NCBI GenBank assembly: GCA_041905595.1
Contig: JAYRKT010000007.1
Coordinates: 1-64,000, forward strand
Origin: Aliitabrizicola sp041905595
GTDB taxonomy: Bacteria > Pseudomonadota > Alphaproteobacteria > Rhodobacterales > Rhodobacteraceae
Direction of reading: 5' to 3'
Length of the DNA: 64,000 bases
Made by a program: the position numbers and the translations under genes
Shown: positions 34,718 to 42,248 of the stretch, piece after piece
Layout of the letters: every line of letters starts with the position of its first letter
How positions within the stretch are numbered: the stretch's first letter is position 1
The notes under the pieces: model-generated
What the model was told of the DNA's origin: nothing
The model's database searches: none
What the model saw: only the letters and a program-made list of their open reading frames with translations

Positions 34718-35839
34718 ATGACCCGACGCATCCTTTTCATTACCGGCACCCGCGCCGATTTCGGCAAGCTGGAACCTTTGGCCGTCGCAGCCCGCGATGC
34801 CGGCTTTGCCGTGGCCTTCTTCGTGACCGGCATGCACCTGATGGAGCGCTATGGCCGGACCAAGCTGGAAGTTGCCCGTTTCCCTGGGGCCGAAATGTTC
34901 GAGTTCCAGAACCAGCGGGAAGGCGATCCGCAGGACTTGATCCTCGCCAAGACCGTCGTCGGCTTTTCCGATTTCCTGACCGAGCACCGCCCGGACCTTG
35001 CCGTGGTGCATGGCGACCGGATCGAGGCTCTGGCCTGCGCCCTCGTCTGCGCCACGAACTATGTCCGCTCGGCCCATATCGAGGGCGGCGAGGTCTCGGG
35101 GACGATCGACGAGATCTTCCGACACTGCAATTCCAAGCTCGCCACCCACCATTTTGTCTCGAGCGAGGACGCCGCCCGCAGGGTCATGTCGCTTGGTGAG
35201 CCGCCCGAGTCGATCCATGTCATCGGATCACCCGAGCTTGATTTTCATTCCCGACCCTCCGGCGTCTCCATCGACGAGGTGCGGACGCGCTATGAAATCC
35301 CCTTCACCGATTTCGGCATCGTCACCTTCCACCCCGTAACCTCCGAGGCCGCGACCATGGGTGCGCAGGCCGAGGCGCTGTTTGGTACGCTCGTCGCCTC
35401 TGGCAAACCCTTCGTCGTCATCGCCCCGAACAACGACCCGGGATCCGAAGCGATCTTCCGCGTTCTGGAAACATTGCCCAGGGATCGTTTCCGCATCCTT
35501 CCCTCTATGCGCTTCGCCCATTTCAGCGAACTCATGAAGAACGCCGCCTGCATGATCGGCAATTCCAGCGCCGGCGTGCGAGAGGCGCCGTTCCTCGGCC
35601 TGCCTTCGCTCGACATCGGCACCCGCCAGACCAATCGCGGCTCGGCGCCGTCCATTGCCACGGCCACGGCCTTCGACCGGGACGCGATCCTGTCCTTTCT
35701 CGCCTCGGAATGGGGCAAGCCCCATGACAGCCACACCGCCTTTGGCGAGGGTTGCGCGGCGGACCGGTTCGTCACGGTCCTGATGGATCCGACCTTCTGG
35801 GAGCGGGGACTGCAGAAGCAGTTCAGTGACCTTGGCTGA
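34718..35839 (+). CDS. UDP-N-acetylglucosamine 2-epimerase, hydrolysing (NeuC/LegG-like)
   Basis: 373 aa. GTRADFGKLEPL at the N-terminus, VHGDRIEALACAL, AHIEGGEVSGTIDE and GNSSAGVREAPFLGLPSLDIGTRQ match the hydrolysing 2-epimerase family (NeuC, NnaA, LegG), which releases a 2-epimerised hexosamine from the UDP-sugar for nonulosonate synthesis. Start at the ATG at 34718; the RBS is poor. Its last 14 bases overlap the GTG start of the first WaaA-type gene, indicating coupling. Confidence 0.88.
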   Translation: MTRRILFITGTRADFGKLEPLAVAARDAGFAVAFFVTGMHLMERYGRTKLEVARFPGAEMFEFQNQREGDPQDLILAKTVVGFSDFLTEHRPDLAVVHGDRIEALACALVCATNYVRSAHIEGGEVSGTIDEIFRHCNSKLATHHFVSSEDAARRVMSLGEPPESIHVIGSPELDFHSRPSGVSIDEVRTRYEIPFTDFGIVTFHPVTSEAATMGAQAEALFGTLVASGKPFVVIAPNNDPGSEAIFRVLETLPRDRFRILPSMRFAHFSELMKNAACMIGNSSAGVREAPFLGLPSLDIGTRQTNRGSAPSIATATAFDRDAILSFLASEWGKPHDSHTAFGEGCAADRFVTVLMDPTFWERGLQKQFSDLG

Positions 35840-37115
35840 CCAGCCGCGCCCCGAAACACCGACAGGCCCCCTGCTGCGGCTCTATCTGGCCGCAACCCGC
35901 GCTCTGGGTCTAAGAGCCTGGAAGCACATCGAAAGCCGCCGCAAGCGCGGCAAGGAACATCCCGATCGCTGGCGCGAAAAGGGTGCCGACCAGATGGCCC
36001 CCCGCCCTGCAGGACCGCTGATCTGGATGCATGCCGTGGGCCTCGGCGAGGTGCTGGCGCTGCGCGGGCTGATCGAGGCGCTGGCCGAGGCGCGCCCTGA
36101 CCTGCAATTCCTCGTGACCTCCTCCGCCCGCGCCTCGGGAGAGGTCTTCGACCGCAACCGCCCGCCCCGGACGATCCACCAGTACCTGCCGCTGGACGTG
36201 CCGGTCTTCCGCAAGCGCTTCCTCGATCACTGGCGGCCCGACCTTGCCGTCTGGGCCGAGCAGGACCTTTGGCCGGGCTTCGTCTTCGACACGGCGCGAC
36301 GCGGCATTCCGCTCGCGATGATCAATGCCCGCATGAATGCACGATCCTTTGCGTCGCGCCGCAAGGTTCGATCGCTCTACGCCAACCTTTACCGCCGCTT
36401 CGCCTATATCGCCGCACAGGACGAGACCACCGCCGGCCACCTGCGCGCCCTTTCTCCCGGCCTTGATGTCGCCGTCACCGGATCGCTCAAAGCCACCTGT
36501 TCTCCCCTTGCGGACAGCCCCGACCGGCCGAAGGTCGAGATCCATCTCGCCGGCCGGCGCCTGTGGTGCGCCGCCTCGACCCATGCCGAGGACGAAGCGG
36601 TCGCCCTCGCCGTTCAGGCCCGCCGCTTCGGCGCCGACCCGGCCAGCCTTCTGATCCTGGCCCCCCGCCTGCCCGCCCGCGCAGCCGAGATTGCCGCCGC
36701 CTGCGACGCGCAGGGTCTGACTTACGCCTTCCGCTCCGAAGGCCAGCTGCCCGCGCCCACAACGGCCGTCTGGATCGCCGACACCTTCGGCGAGATGGGC
36801 CTGTGGTATCGCCTCTGCCCGGCCTCGTTGATCGGCGGCAGCTTCGGCACCGTTCAGGGTCACAACCCTTGGGAAGCTGTGCGTCTCGGCTCCGCCGTGC
36901 TGCACGGGCCGAACACCGCGAATTTCGCCGCAGACTACGCGCAACTTGAAGCGGCCGGGGCAACGCGGCTCGTCACCGACGCGGCAGCGCTGGACATGGC
37001 ACTCGATGCCCCCGACCTGCGCGACATCGCGGCGCGGGCATCGGCCTTGCAGGAAAGCGCTGCCGGGGGGATCATCACCCTGCGCGATCGCCTGCTGGAC
37101 CTGATGCCACGATGA
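35826..37115 (+). CDS. WaaA/KdtA-family glycosyltransferase (copy 1)
   Basis: 429 aa, GTG start inside the epimerase gene. KdtA-type features: IWMHAVGLGEVLALRGL (the GE with the probable catalytic Glu), AVWAEQDLWPGFV in place of the usual EIEIWP, FGEMGLWYRLCPASLIGGSFG and GHNPWEAVRLGSAVLHGP in the nucleotide-binding half. It lacks the clear N-terminal membrane anchor of copy 2. CMP-Kdo transferases add Kdo to lipid A; this divergent copy may use another CMP-activated acid made by the local genes. Confidence 0.87.
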   Translation: MTLADQPRPETPTGPLLRLYLAATRALGLRAWKHIESRRKRGKEHPDRWREKGADQMAPRPAGPLIWMHAVGLGEVLALRGLIEALAEARPDLQFLVTSSARASGEVFDRNRPPRTIHQYLPLDVPVFRKRFLDHWRPDLAVWAEQDLWPGFVFDTARRGIPLAMINARMNARSFASRRKVRSLYANLYRRFAYIAAQDETTAGHLRALSPGLDVAVTGSLKATCSPLADSPDRPKVEIHLAGRRLWCAASTHAEDEAVALAVQARRFGADPASLLILAPRLPARAAEIAAACDAQGLTYAFRSEGQLPAPTTAVWIADTFGEMGLWYRLCPASLIGGSFGTVQGHNPWEAVRLGSAVLHGPNTANFAADYAQLEAAGATRLVTDAAALDMALDAPDLRDIAARASALQESAAGGIITLRDRLLDLMPR

Positions 37116-38449
37116 CCAAGGCCCCTTACCCGACCCTGCGCATTCGGCTGTTCCTGCTGGGCTATGCGCTCCTGTGGACACTCGCCCTGCCCGCGATCCT
37201 GCTCTACGTCCGCCGTCGCGCTCGCAAGGATGCCGACTATGGCACTCATCTTGGCGAGCGCTTCGGCCTGTCCCGGGGACGCCTGCCAGACTCGGTCTGG
37301 GTCCATGCTGTTTCGCTTGGCGAGATGCGCTCGGCCGTCCCGCTGGTGCGCGCTTTGCTCGACCGGGGCGAGCGTGTGGTGACCACCCATTTCACCCCCG
37401 CCGGCCGGCGCGAGACGGCGGCGGTCTTTGCAAGCGAGATTGCCGAAGGGCGGCTCGTCCCGGTCTGGGTGCCCTTCGAGTTCGACTTCGCGTACCGTCG
37501 CTTCTTCAACGCCTATCGCCCCCGCTACGGCCTGGTCATGGAGATCGAGATCTGGCCGCGGATGATCGCCTCGGCCCATCGCCATCACGTGCCGCTCTTC
37601 ATGTGCAATGCGCAGTATCCGTCGAAAAGCCTTGCCCGCGACGCCCGCCACCTGCCGATCCGGGCGGCGATGATGACCGGCTTTGCCGGGGCGCTGGTGA
37701 AATCCGACCTTCAGCGCGAACGCTTCGAAAGCGTCGGCGTCACCAACATCGCGGTCACCGGGGAATTGCGCTTTGAACAGCCGGTGCCGCAGGCGCTGGT
37801 CGACAAGGGCCTTGAGCTGCGCCACTGGTTCCGGGCCGAACATCGCCCGGTCTTCGCCTTTGCCAGCGTCGTCGAAGGTGAAGACGCGATCTTTCTCGCG
37901 GCGATCCACGCCGCGCGGGCGGAATACCACGCGGCGGGTCTGCCATCGCCCCTCGTCCTTTACATTCCGCGCAAGCCCGAACGCTTCGGCGTGGTGGCAG
38001 AGCTGCTCCGAGCCGATGGCCTGATCTTCGCCCGCCGGACGGAGATCCTGGGTCCCGACCTACAGCCGTCCGGCACCCCGCCGACCATTGACGTGCTTCT
38101 CTGCGACTCGCTCGGCGAGATGTATGCATGGCTGGCCATGGCCGACCGGGTCGCCGTCGGCGGCGGCTTCACGCCAAAAGGCTCCCACAACATCTCCGAG
38201 CCGCTAGTCCTGCACAAGCCGGTGATGGTCGGCCCCGACATACACACGATCGAGTATCCCGCCACCGAGGCGATCGCCGCGGGCGTCTGCCGACACCTTA
38301 CCTCGCCGGGGGAGCTATGCGAGGCTCTCGGCCCCGACGCCCCCCAACCGACCCGGGCACAGATCGACAAGTTCCTCGCCGACCATACCGGAGCGGTGGA
38401 AAAAACTCTGGCCGCCCTGCCAGGCCTTCTCGCGGACGCCGAGCAATGA
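37112..38449 (+). CDS. waaA: 3-deoxy-D-manno-octulosonic acid transferase (WaaA-type, copy 2)
   Basis: 445 aa; the start overlaps the copy 1 stop (ATGA). An N-terminal anchor helix (residues ~8-30), VWVHAVSLGEMRSAVPLVRAL, TTHFTPAGRRETAAVF, GLVMEIEIWPRMI, SLGEMYAWLAMADRVAVGGGF and GSHNISEPLVLHKPVMVGP make it the more canonical Kdo transferase of the pair. Transfers Kdo from CMP-Kdo to lipid IVA at the inner membrane. Ends directly at a palindromic terminator. Confidence 0.92.
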   Translation: MTKAPYPTLRIRLFLLGYALLWTLALPAILLYVRRRARKDADYGTHLGERFGLSRGRLPDSVWVHAVSLGEMRSAVPLVRALLDRGERVVTTHFTPAGRRETAAVFASEIAEGRLVPVWVPFEFDFAYRRFFNAYRPRYGLVMEIEIWPRMIASAHRHHVPLFMCNAQYPSKSLARDARHLPIRAAMMTGFAGALVKSDLQRERFESVGVTNIAVTGELRFEQPVPQALVDKGLELRHWFRAEHRPVFAFASVVEGEDAIFLAAIHAARAEYHAAGLPSPLVLYIPRKPERFGVVAELLRADGLIFARRTEILGPDLQPSGTPPTIDVLLCDSLGEMYAWLAMADRVAVGGGFTPKGSHNISEPLVLHKPVMVGPDIHTIEYPATEAIAAGVCRHLTSPGELCEALGPDAPQPTRAQIDKFLADHTGAVEKTLAALPGLLADAEQ

Positions 38450-38515
38450 CCGACACCGATTTTTCTAGGAAAAATCGCTCTATTTCTTGATTTTTCGTAG
38501 AAAAATCGGGGTCGG
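38450..38515. terminator. Palindromic terminator between waaA and the SDR gene
   Basis: CGATTTTTC-tag-GAAAAATCG (38457-38477) and GATTTTTC-gta-GAAAAATC (38489-38507). The outer bases CCGAC/GTCGG allow an alternative long stem between 38450-38465 and 38500-38515. It begins at the waaA stop and ends nine bases before the SDR stop, so it can serve both convergent transcripts. Confidence 0.8.
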
Positions 38516-38523
38516 CCCCTTAA

Positions 38524-39315
38524 TCACCAGGCGCTGAATCCGCCATCGACATTGACCAGCTGCCCAGTCATGTAGCCCGCCTGAGGGCTGCACAGGAACA
38601 GCATCGCATCCGCGATCTCGTCGGGCTGGGCCATCCGCCCCGCCATGATAAGCTCGCTGACCCGCCGCTGGAACTCGTCCGAATGGCCGTTGAACACCGC
38701 CCCCGGCGCGATGGTGTTGACCGTCGCCTTGCGCGGCGCCCAGTAACCGGCGAGCCAGACGGTCAGCCCGTGGATGCCCGCCTTGGTCACGCCATAGGCC
38801 GAGAAGTTCTTGAACGGCATGCCCTCATAGATCGGATGATGCGCCCCGTTGAGCGCATACATTGAGGCTACGTTGACCAGCGTCGCTGGCCATTTGCCGA
38901 CGATGTCACGGTCCATCTGCCGGGCGATCATGAAGGCCCCGGTCAGGTTCGTGCGCAAGGTCCGCTCGAAATCGGCAACCGTCGTGTCGGCGAAATCCGG
39001 AAAGGGCTTGCCCGCCCCCATCAGCATCTCGCCGGTGATGGCGGCGTTGTTCAGCACGACGTTCGGCTCCCACCCATCCTTGAGGATGCGCTGGAAGATC
39101 TCGACCACCTGCTCCTCGACGCCGACATCGAGATCGTAGAAGTGGAAGTCGGGATTGCCCGCGTGCCTTTCCTTCAGCGCCTCGGCCCGGTGGCCCGGCA
39201 GGTCGGAGGCGACGACCCGCGCCCCCTGCTCGAGCATCCGCCGCACATAGGTCGAGCCCAGCACCCCGCCCGAGCCGGTGATGAAGATGGTCCGGCCCTT
39301 CAGTTGATCAGCCAT
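38524..39315 (-). CDS. SDR-family oxidoreductase of the CMP-sugar cluster
   Basis: 263 aa from the ATG at 39315, which overlaps the cytidylyltransferase gene by eight bases. Classical SDR: TGSGGVLGSTYVRRML nucleotide loop, LNNAAITGE, Ser in VNVASMYAL, catalytic YGVTK, and NTIAPGAVFNGHSDEF. C-terminal VNVDGGFSAW. An NAD(P)-dependent step on a sugar intermediate is likely (compare PtmA in legionaminic acid loci of Campylobacter, from memory). Last gene of the leftward operon. Confidence 0.88.
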   Translation of the reverse strand: MADQLKGRTIFITGSGGVLGSTYVRRMLEQGARVVASDLPGHRAEALKERHAGNPDFHFYDLDVGVEEQVVEIFQRILKDGWEPNVVLNNAAITGEMLMGAGKPFPDFADTTVADFERTLRTNLTGAFMIARQMDRDIVGKWPATLVNVASMYALNGAHHPIYEGMPFKNFSAYGVTKAGIHGLTVWLAGYWAPRKATVNTIAPGAVFNGHSDEFQRRVSELIMAGRMAQPDEIADAMLFLCSPQAGYMTGQLVNVDGGFSAW

Positions 39316-40015
39316 GTGCGGCTCCTTCGATGCGTTCGCGCAAGAGAAACTCCACCCACTTGAAATCGAAGGGGGAATCGATATCGACACAGCGCTCGGG
39401 CGGCATCAGATACGGGATCACCCGCCCCTCCCAAAGACCCTTGGAGCGCCGGAGGTAGCCCGGCGCCACGACATAGGTCGATGCGGCATGTTCATAGACG
39501 ACCGGCGCCTGCTGCCGCGCCACGACCCCGCCCGGCAAGGGCTTGGACACATGAAGCGCCCCGCTCGCATCCGGCTCAACAAGGTTGAAATACGGGTTCT
39601 TCCGCGCCTCGCAGCAGGACATCACCATGTCCGGTTGCTCTTCGGCAAAGAGCACCAGCGCATTCTCGATATCCTCGGGCAGCCGCAAGGGCGAGGTGCA
39701 ATCGAGGTCGAGAAAGGCCGTCGCGGGTCCGGTGATCTTTTCGCTTTCTTCCAGCGCGTGCTGCCAGACGCCCCATTTGCCTGCGGTATCCGTCGCCAGA
39801 TGCGCGGGCCTCAACCCGATCTCCAGCGCGCCCCGTCGCACCGCATGGTCGTAGATCCGCTCGTCATCGGTCGAGACGACGACGGCATCCACGGTCGGGC
39901 TGTCGAACAGCTGATCCAGCGACCAGTCGATCAGCGGCTTGCCGCAAATCGGGCGGAAGTTCTTGCCCGGTACGCCCTTCGACCCTTTGCGGGCGCCGAT
40001 ATGACCGATGATCAT
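39308..40015 (-). CDS. Acylneuraminate cytidylyltransferase-like CMP-sugar synthetase
   Basis: 235 aa. N-terminal nucleotide loop GARKGSKGVPGKNFRPI, the hallmark of CMP-NeuAc/CMP-Kdo-type synthetases; VVVSTDDERIYDHA, AFLDLDCTSPLRLPEDI, DIDSPFDFKW complete the family pattern. Transfers CMP from CTP to an eight- or nine-carbon alpha-keto acid. It is closer to NeuA/LegF than to KdsB. Overlaps its upstream neighbour by four bases. Confidence 0.9.
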   Translation of the reverse strand: MIIGHIGARKGSKGVPGKNFRPICGKPLIDWSLDQLFDSPTVDAVVVSTDDERIYDHAVRRGALEIGLRPAHLATDTAGKWGVWQHALEESEKITGPATAFLDLDCTSPLRLPEDIENALVLFAEEQPDMVMSCCEARKNPYFNLVEPDASGALHVSKPLPGGVVARQQAPVVYEHAASTYVVAPGYLRRSKGLWEGRVIPYLMPPERCVDIDSPFDFKWVEFLLRERIEGAAHG

Positions 40016-40935
40016 CTGTAATCCCCCGACACTTCCCCGGTGAACCGCCGCGCGCCCCAGGCTTTCGCGATGGCGCGGCAGTTGTCCGCCGCCAGATCCA
40101 GTCGCGGCAGATACTCGACATCCGAGACCGGCTCTTCACGCACCAGATGAAGGAAATCCCGCAAAGCCGCAAGAAACATGTCATTTCTCTCGAACGGCAA
40201 CCCCAGTTCGCGCGTCTGCCCTCCCTCGTCCAGCCGGTACCGCCCCGCGATCAGATCGAAATCCGCAACGAGGTCCGACCCGCGCAGCACGACGCGGCGG
40301 AAGCTGACCGGCGAGAGGTAATCCATCGCCACCGATCCGATCAGCCCCTCTCCCTCCAGTCCAGCCCGCGAGGCAAAATCCACCCCCGGAAACTGCGCAT
40401 GTCCCAGACTCGCCACCGTGGCCACCCGCGCCTGAGGCAGGAGCGTCAGCGCCATGTCGAGCTCGTGGCAGAGGTCGAGCAGCACCCCGCCCCCTTCCGG
40501 CAGGGCCGCGTAACTGGCCGCAAAGGACCAGTCCTTGCGCCAGAGCCGTACGTCATGGCCAATGCCGAAGGACGCGTCATAGATCCCGGTCAGATCGAGC
40601 CGTGCGAGCGCCCGGAACGCCGGATGGTAGCGCATCATGAAGCCCACCATGGACCGCCCTGCCAGCGGCCCGGCAGCGGCCAGGATCGCCTCGACCGTCG
40701 CAAGATCATGAGAAAGCGGCTTTTCCACATAGAACGGCACTCCTCGCTCCGCCGCCAGTTGCACCAGTTCCAGCCGGACCTGCGTCGCCGTCGCGATGAC
40801 CACCGCGTCGGCGCCATCGATCTGCGCCGGTGCAAAGGCCCGCCAGGGCAGAAGCGCCGTCCGGACTCCTAGCGCCGACAGGTTGTCATGGTGGCGCCTG
40901 CCAATCGAGCCCGCACCGATCACCGGAATGAACAT
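40012..40935 (-). CDS. Gfo/Idh/MocA-family oxidoreductase
   Basis: 307 aa. Rossmann motif VIGAGSIGRRHHDNL, then VVIATATQVRLE, and EKPLSHD with the conserved EKP. GFMMRYHPAFRALARL belongs to the C-terminal substrate domain. NAD(P)-dependent sugar dehydrogenases of this family sit beside NeuA-type genes in nonulosonate loci. Its ATG comes straight after the stop of the membrane-protein gene, and its 3' end overlaps the cytidylyltransferase start. Confidence 0.9.
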   Translation of the reverse strand: MFIPVIGAGSIGRRHHDNLSALGVRTALLPWRAFAPAQIDGADAVVIATATQVRLELVQLAAERGVPFYVEKPLSHDLATVEAILAAAGPLAGRSMVGFMMRYHPAFRALARLDLTGIYDASFGIGHDVRLWRKDWSFAASYAALPEGGGVLLDLCHELDMALTLLPQARVATVASLGHAQFPGVDFASRAGLEGEGLIGSVAMDYLSPVSFRRVVLRGSDLVADFDLIAGRYRLDEGGQTRELGLPFERNDMFLAALRDFLHLVREEPVSDVEYLPRLDLAADNCRAIAKAWGARRFTGEVSGDYR

Positions 40936-41601
40936 CTACCCTCCAAGCGCGATTGTGACGACGACAAGGACGCTGCCGAACACCGGCACGATCCAGACGA
41001 GATGTCTGGCCTCTCCGTCCATCAACCGGTCGAGCCGCCAGCCGATCAGCGCCAGCATGGCAAGTGACGCCGCGTTCGACACCCGCATCGCCAGCGGCAA
41101 ATGATCGAACATCAGGAACGGCAAGGTCGGCGGCAGGGTCGCCAGCGTGACCAGCGCAAAGACCGCCAGCGCCGCGCGCAGGTCGTGCCGGGTCAGCTCC
41201 CGCTGCGGCGCAGACCGCGGATGGGCGCGCATCATGGCGATCATCTGGTCGAGTTCCTGTTCCGTCAGAACCTCGCCCGCCCCTTCCGGCAGTTCCTCGC
41301 GCAGGAGCACCCGCGCCTCCGCGGGGGCGGCCGCCCGGATCGCATCGGCCGCAGCCCGCCCACGCCCCCGATCGGTATAGGTGGTCAGCAGGTAGACCAT
41401 CGCATCGACGATGCCCCAGGCGACATTGCAGCCGAGCGCCGCAAGAAGCACGTCGCGCACCTGCCCGCCCTCACCAAGCGTGACGCTCATGGTTCCGGTG
41501 AAGGTCAGCGCCATCAGGAGGCCAAAGCTGATCTCTGACAGGCGGTCGATCGGATCGAGCACTGGTCGCGCTCGCCCTGGCCCCTTTCCTGTTTCTGCCA
41601 T
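40936..41601 (-). CDS. VIT-like integral membrane protein
   Basis: 221 aa from the ATG at 41601 (an upstream GTG would add 14 residues). RLSEISFGLLMALTFTGTMSV and LGCNVAWGIVDAMVYLLT, two hydrophobic segments, then a hydrophilic middle (~residues 85-135) and three more helices. The pattern recalls VIT1/CCC1-like iron/manganese transporters annotated in Rhizobiales, but key residues cannot be checked. First gene of the leftward operon with the sugar genes, immediately abutting the next. Confidence 0.6.
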   Translation of the reverse strand: MAETGKGPGRARPVLDPIDRLSEISFGLLMALTFTGTMSVTLGEGGQVRDVLLAALGCNVAWGIVDAMVYLLTTYTDRGRGRAAADAIRAAAPAEARVLLREELPEGAGEVLTEQELDQMIAMMRAHPRSAPQRELTRHDLRAALAVFALVTLATLPPTLPFLMFDHLPLAMRVSNAASLAMLALIGWRLDRLMDGEARHLVWIVPVFGSVLVVVTIALGG

Positions 41602-41751
41602 CCCGCCCCCCGTTGGCCTGCCGCTGCATCGGCCTGGTTCCACTCCGGTTTAGCCGATTGGCGCCGGCAGACAAGGCGAGGCATATCCGTCGCCAATGCT
41701 GCAGGTCTGCCCTTGCACCCGCCCGCCTTTCCCGGCTACACAGCCGCGCAA

Positions 41752-41841
41752 GGACAGATGGCCGAGTGGTCGAAGGCGCACGCCTGGAAAGTGTGTAGGC
41801 GGGGAACCGTCTCGAGGGTTCGAATCCCTCTCTGTCCGCCA
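41752..41841 (+). tRNA. tRNA-Ser(GGA)
   Basis: Acceptor GGACAGA/TCTGTCC, D arm beginning TGGCCGAGTGG, anticodon loop CTGGAAA (anticodon GGA at 41786-41788) on a CACGC/GTGTG stem, long class II variable arm, T loop GTTCGAATC, discriminator G, and an encoded CCA. Reads UCC and UCU. A recombinase-bearing island begins about 400 bases downstream. Confidence 0.97.
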
Positions 41842-42248
41842 CCGCCCCCCACAGTTGGTCTCCTTTGGCGCGCCGCTCCTGCAACCCGCGGGAACAAGCC
41901 GCATTTTCACCCCGGTTCCGGTTCTGCCTCCGCCCCCGCGCCGGCCCGTTCCCGTCTTCCGGCGCCTATGCACCGGTCGGTCTCCGCCTGCCCGGAAACA
42001 GGGGGAGTTTGCCCCGGAACAGGGAGTTTTTCGCGGACTCTGGCCAGAAACAGGGCCTTGACGCGCACCTGACGCGACCCATCGCCAAATAATCGCGTCT
42101 TTTCCGCGGCTTGTGCGACGACAAACCACTTTCCTGTTTTACGGCATAACAGGCGATCCCGAAGCACAGAACAGGCCCTGTTCAGCACCAGAAACAGGCC
42201 ATTCGACAGAATAACAGGAGATCGGGATGTGTCGGGCCAAGCCGCGCG
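41842..42248. other. Gene-free region with seven AACAGG repeats
   Basis: No convincing gene in these 407 bases. AACAGG occurs at 41997, 42018, 42049, 42148, 42170, 42193 and 42213, mostly as GAAACAGG, GAACAGG or ATAACAGG. CCTGTT occurs in inverse orientation at 42132, and GAACAGGCCCTGTTC forms a palindrome at 42169-42183. Spacings of 21-31 bases in the two subgroups suggest binding sites for one protein, such as the recombinase next door. Confidence 0.7.

Noticed and set aside
41889..41916. GGAAC...GGTT in the gap after tRNA-Ser
   Set aside because: The spacer is 18 bases, outside the 16-17 range, and no gene start follows in that direction.
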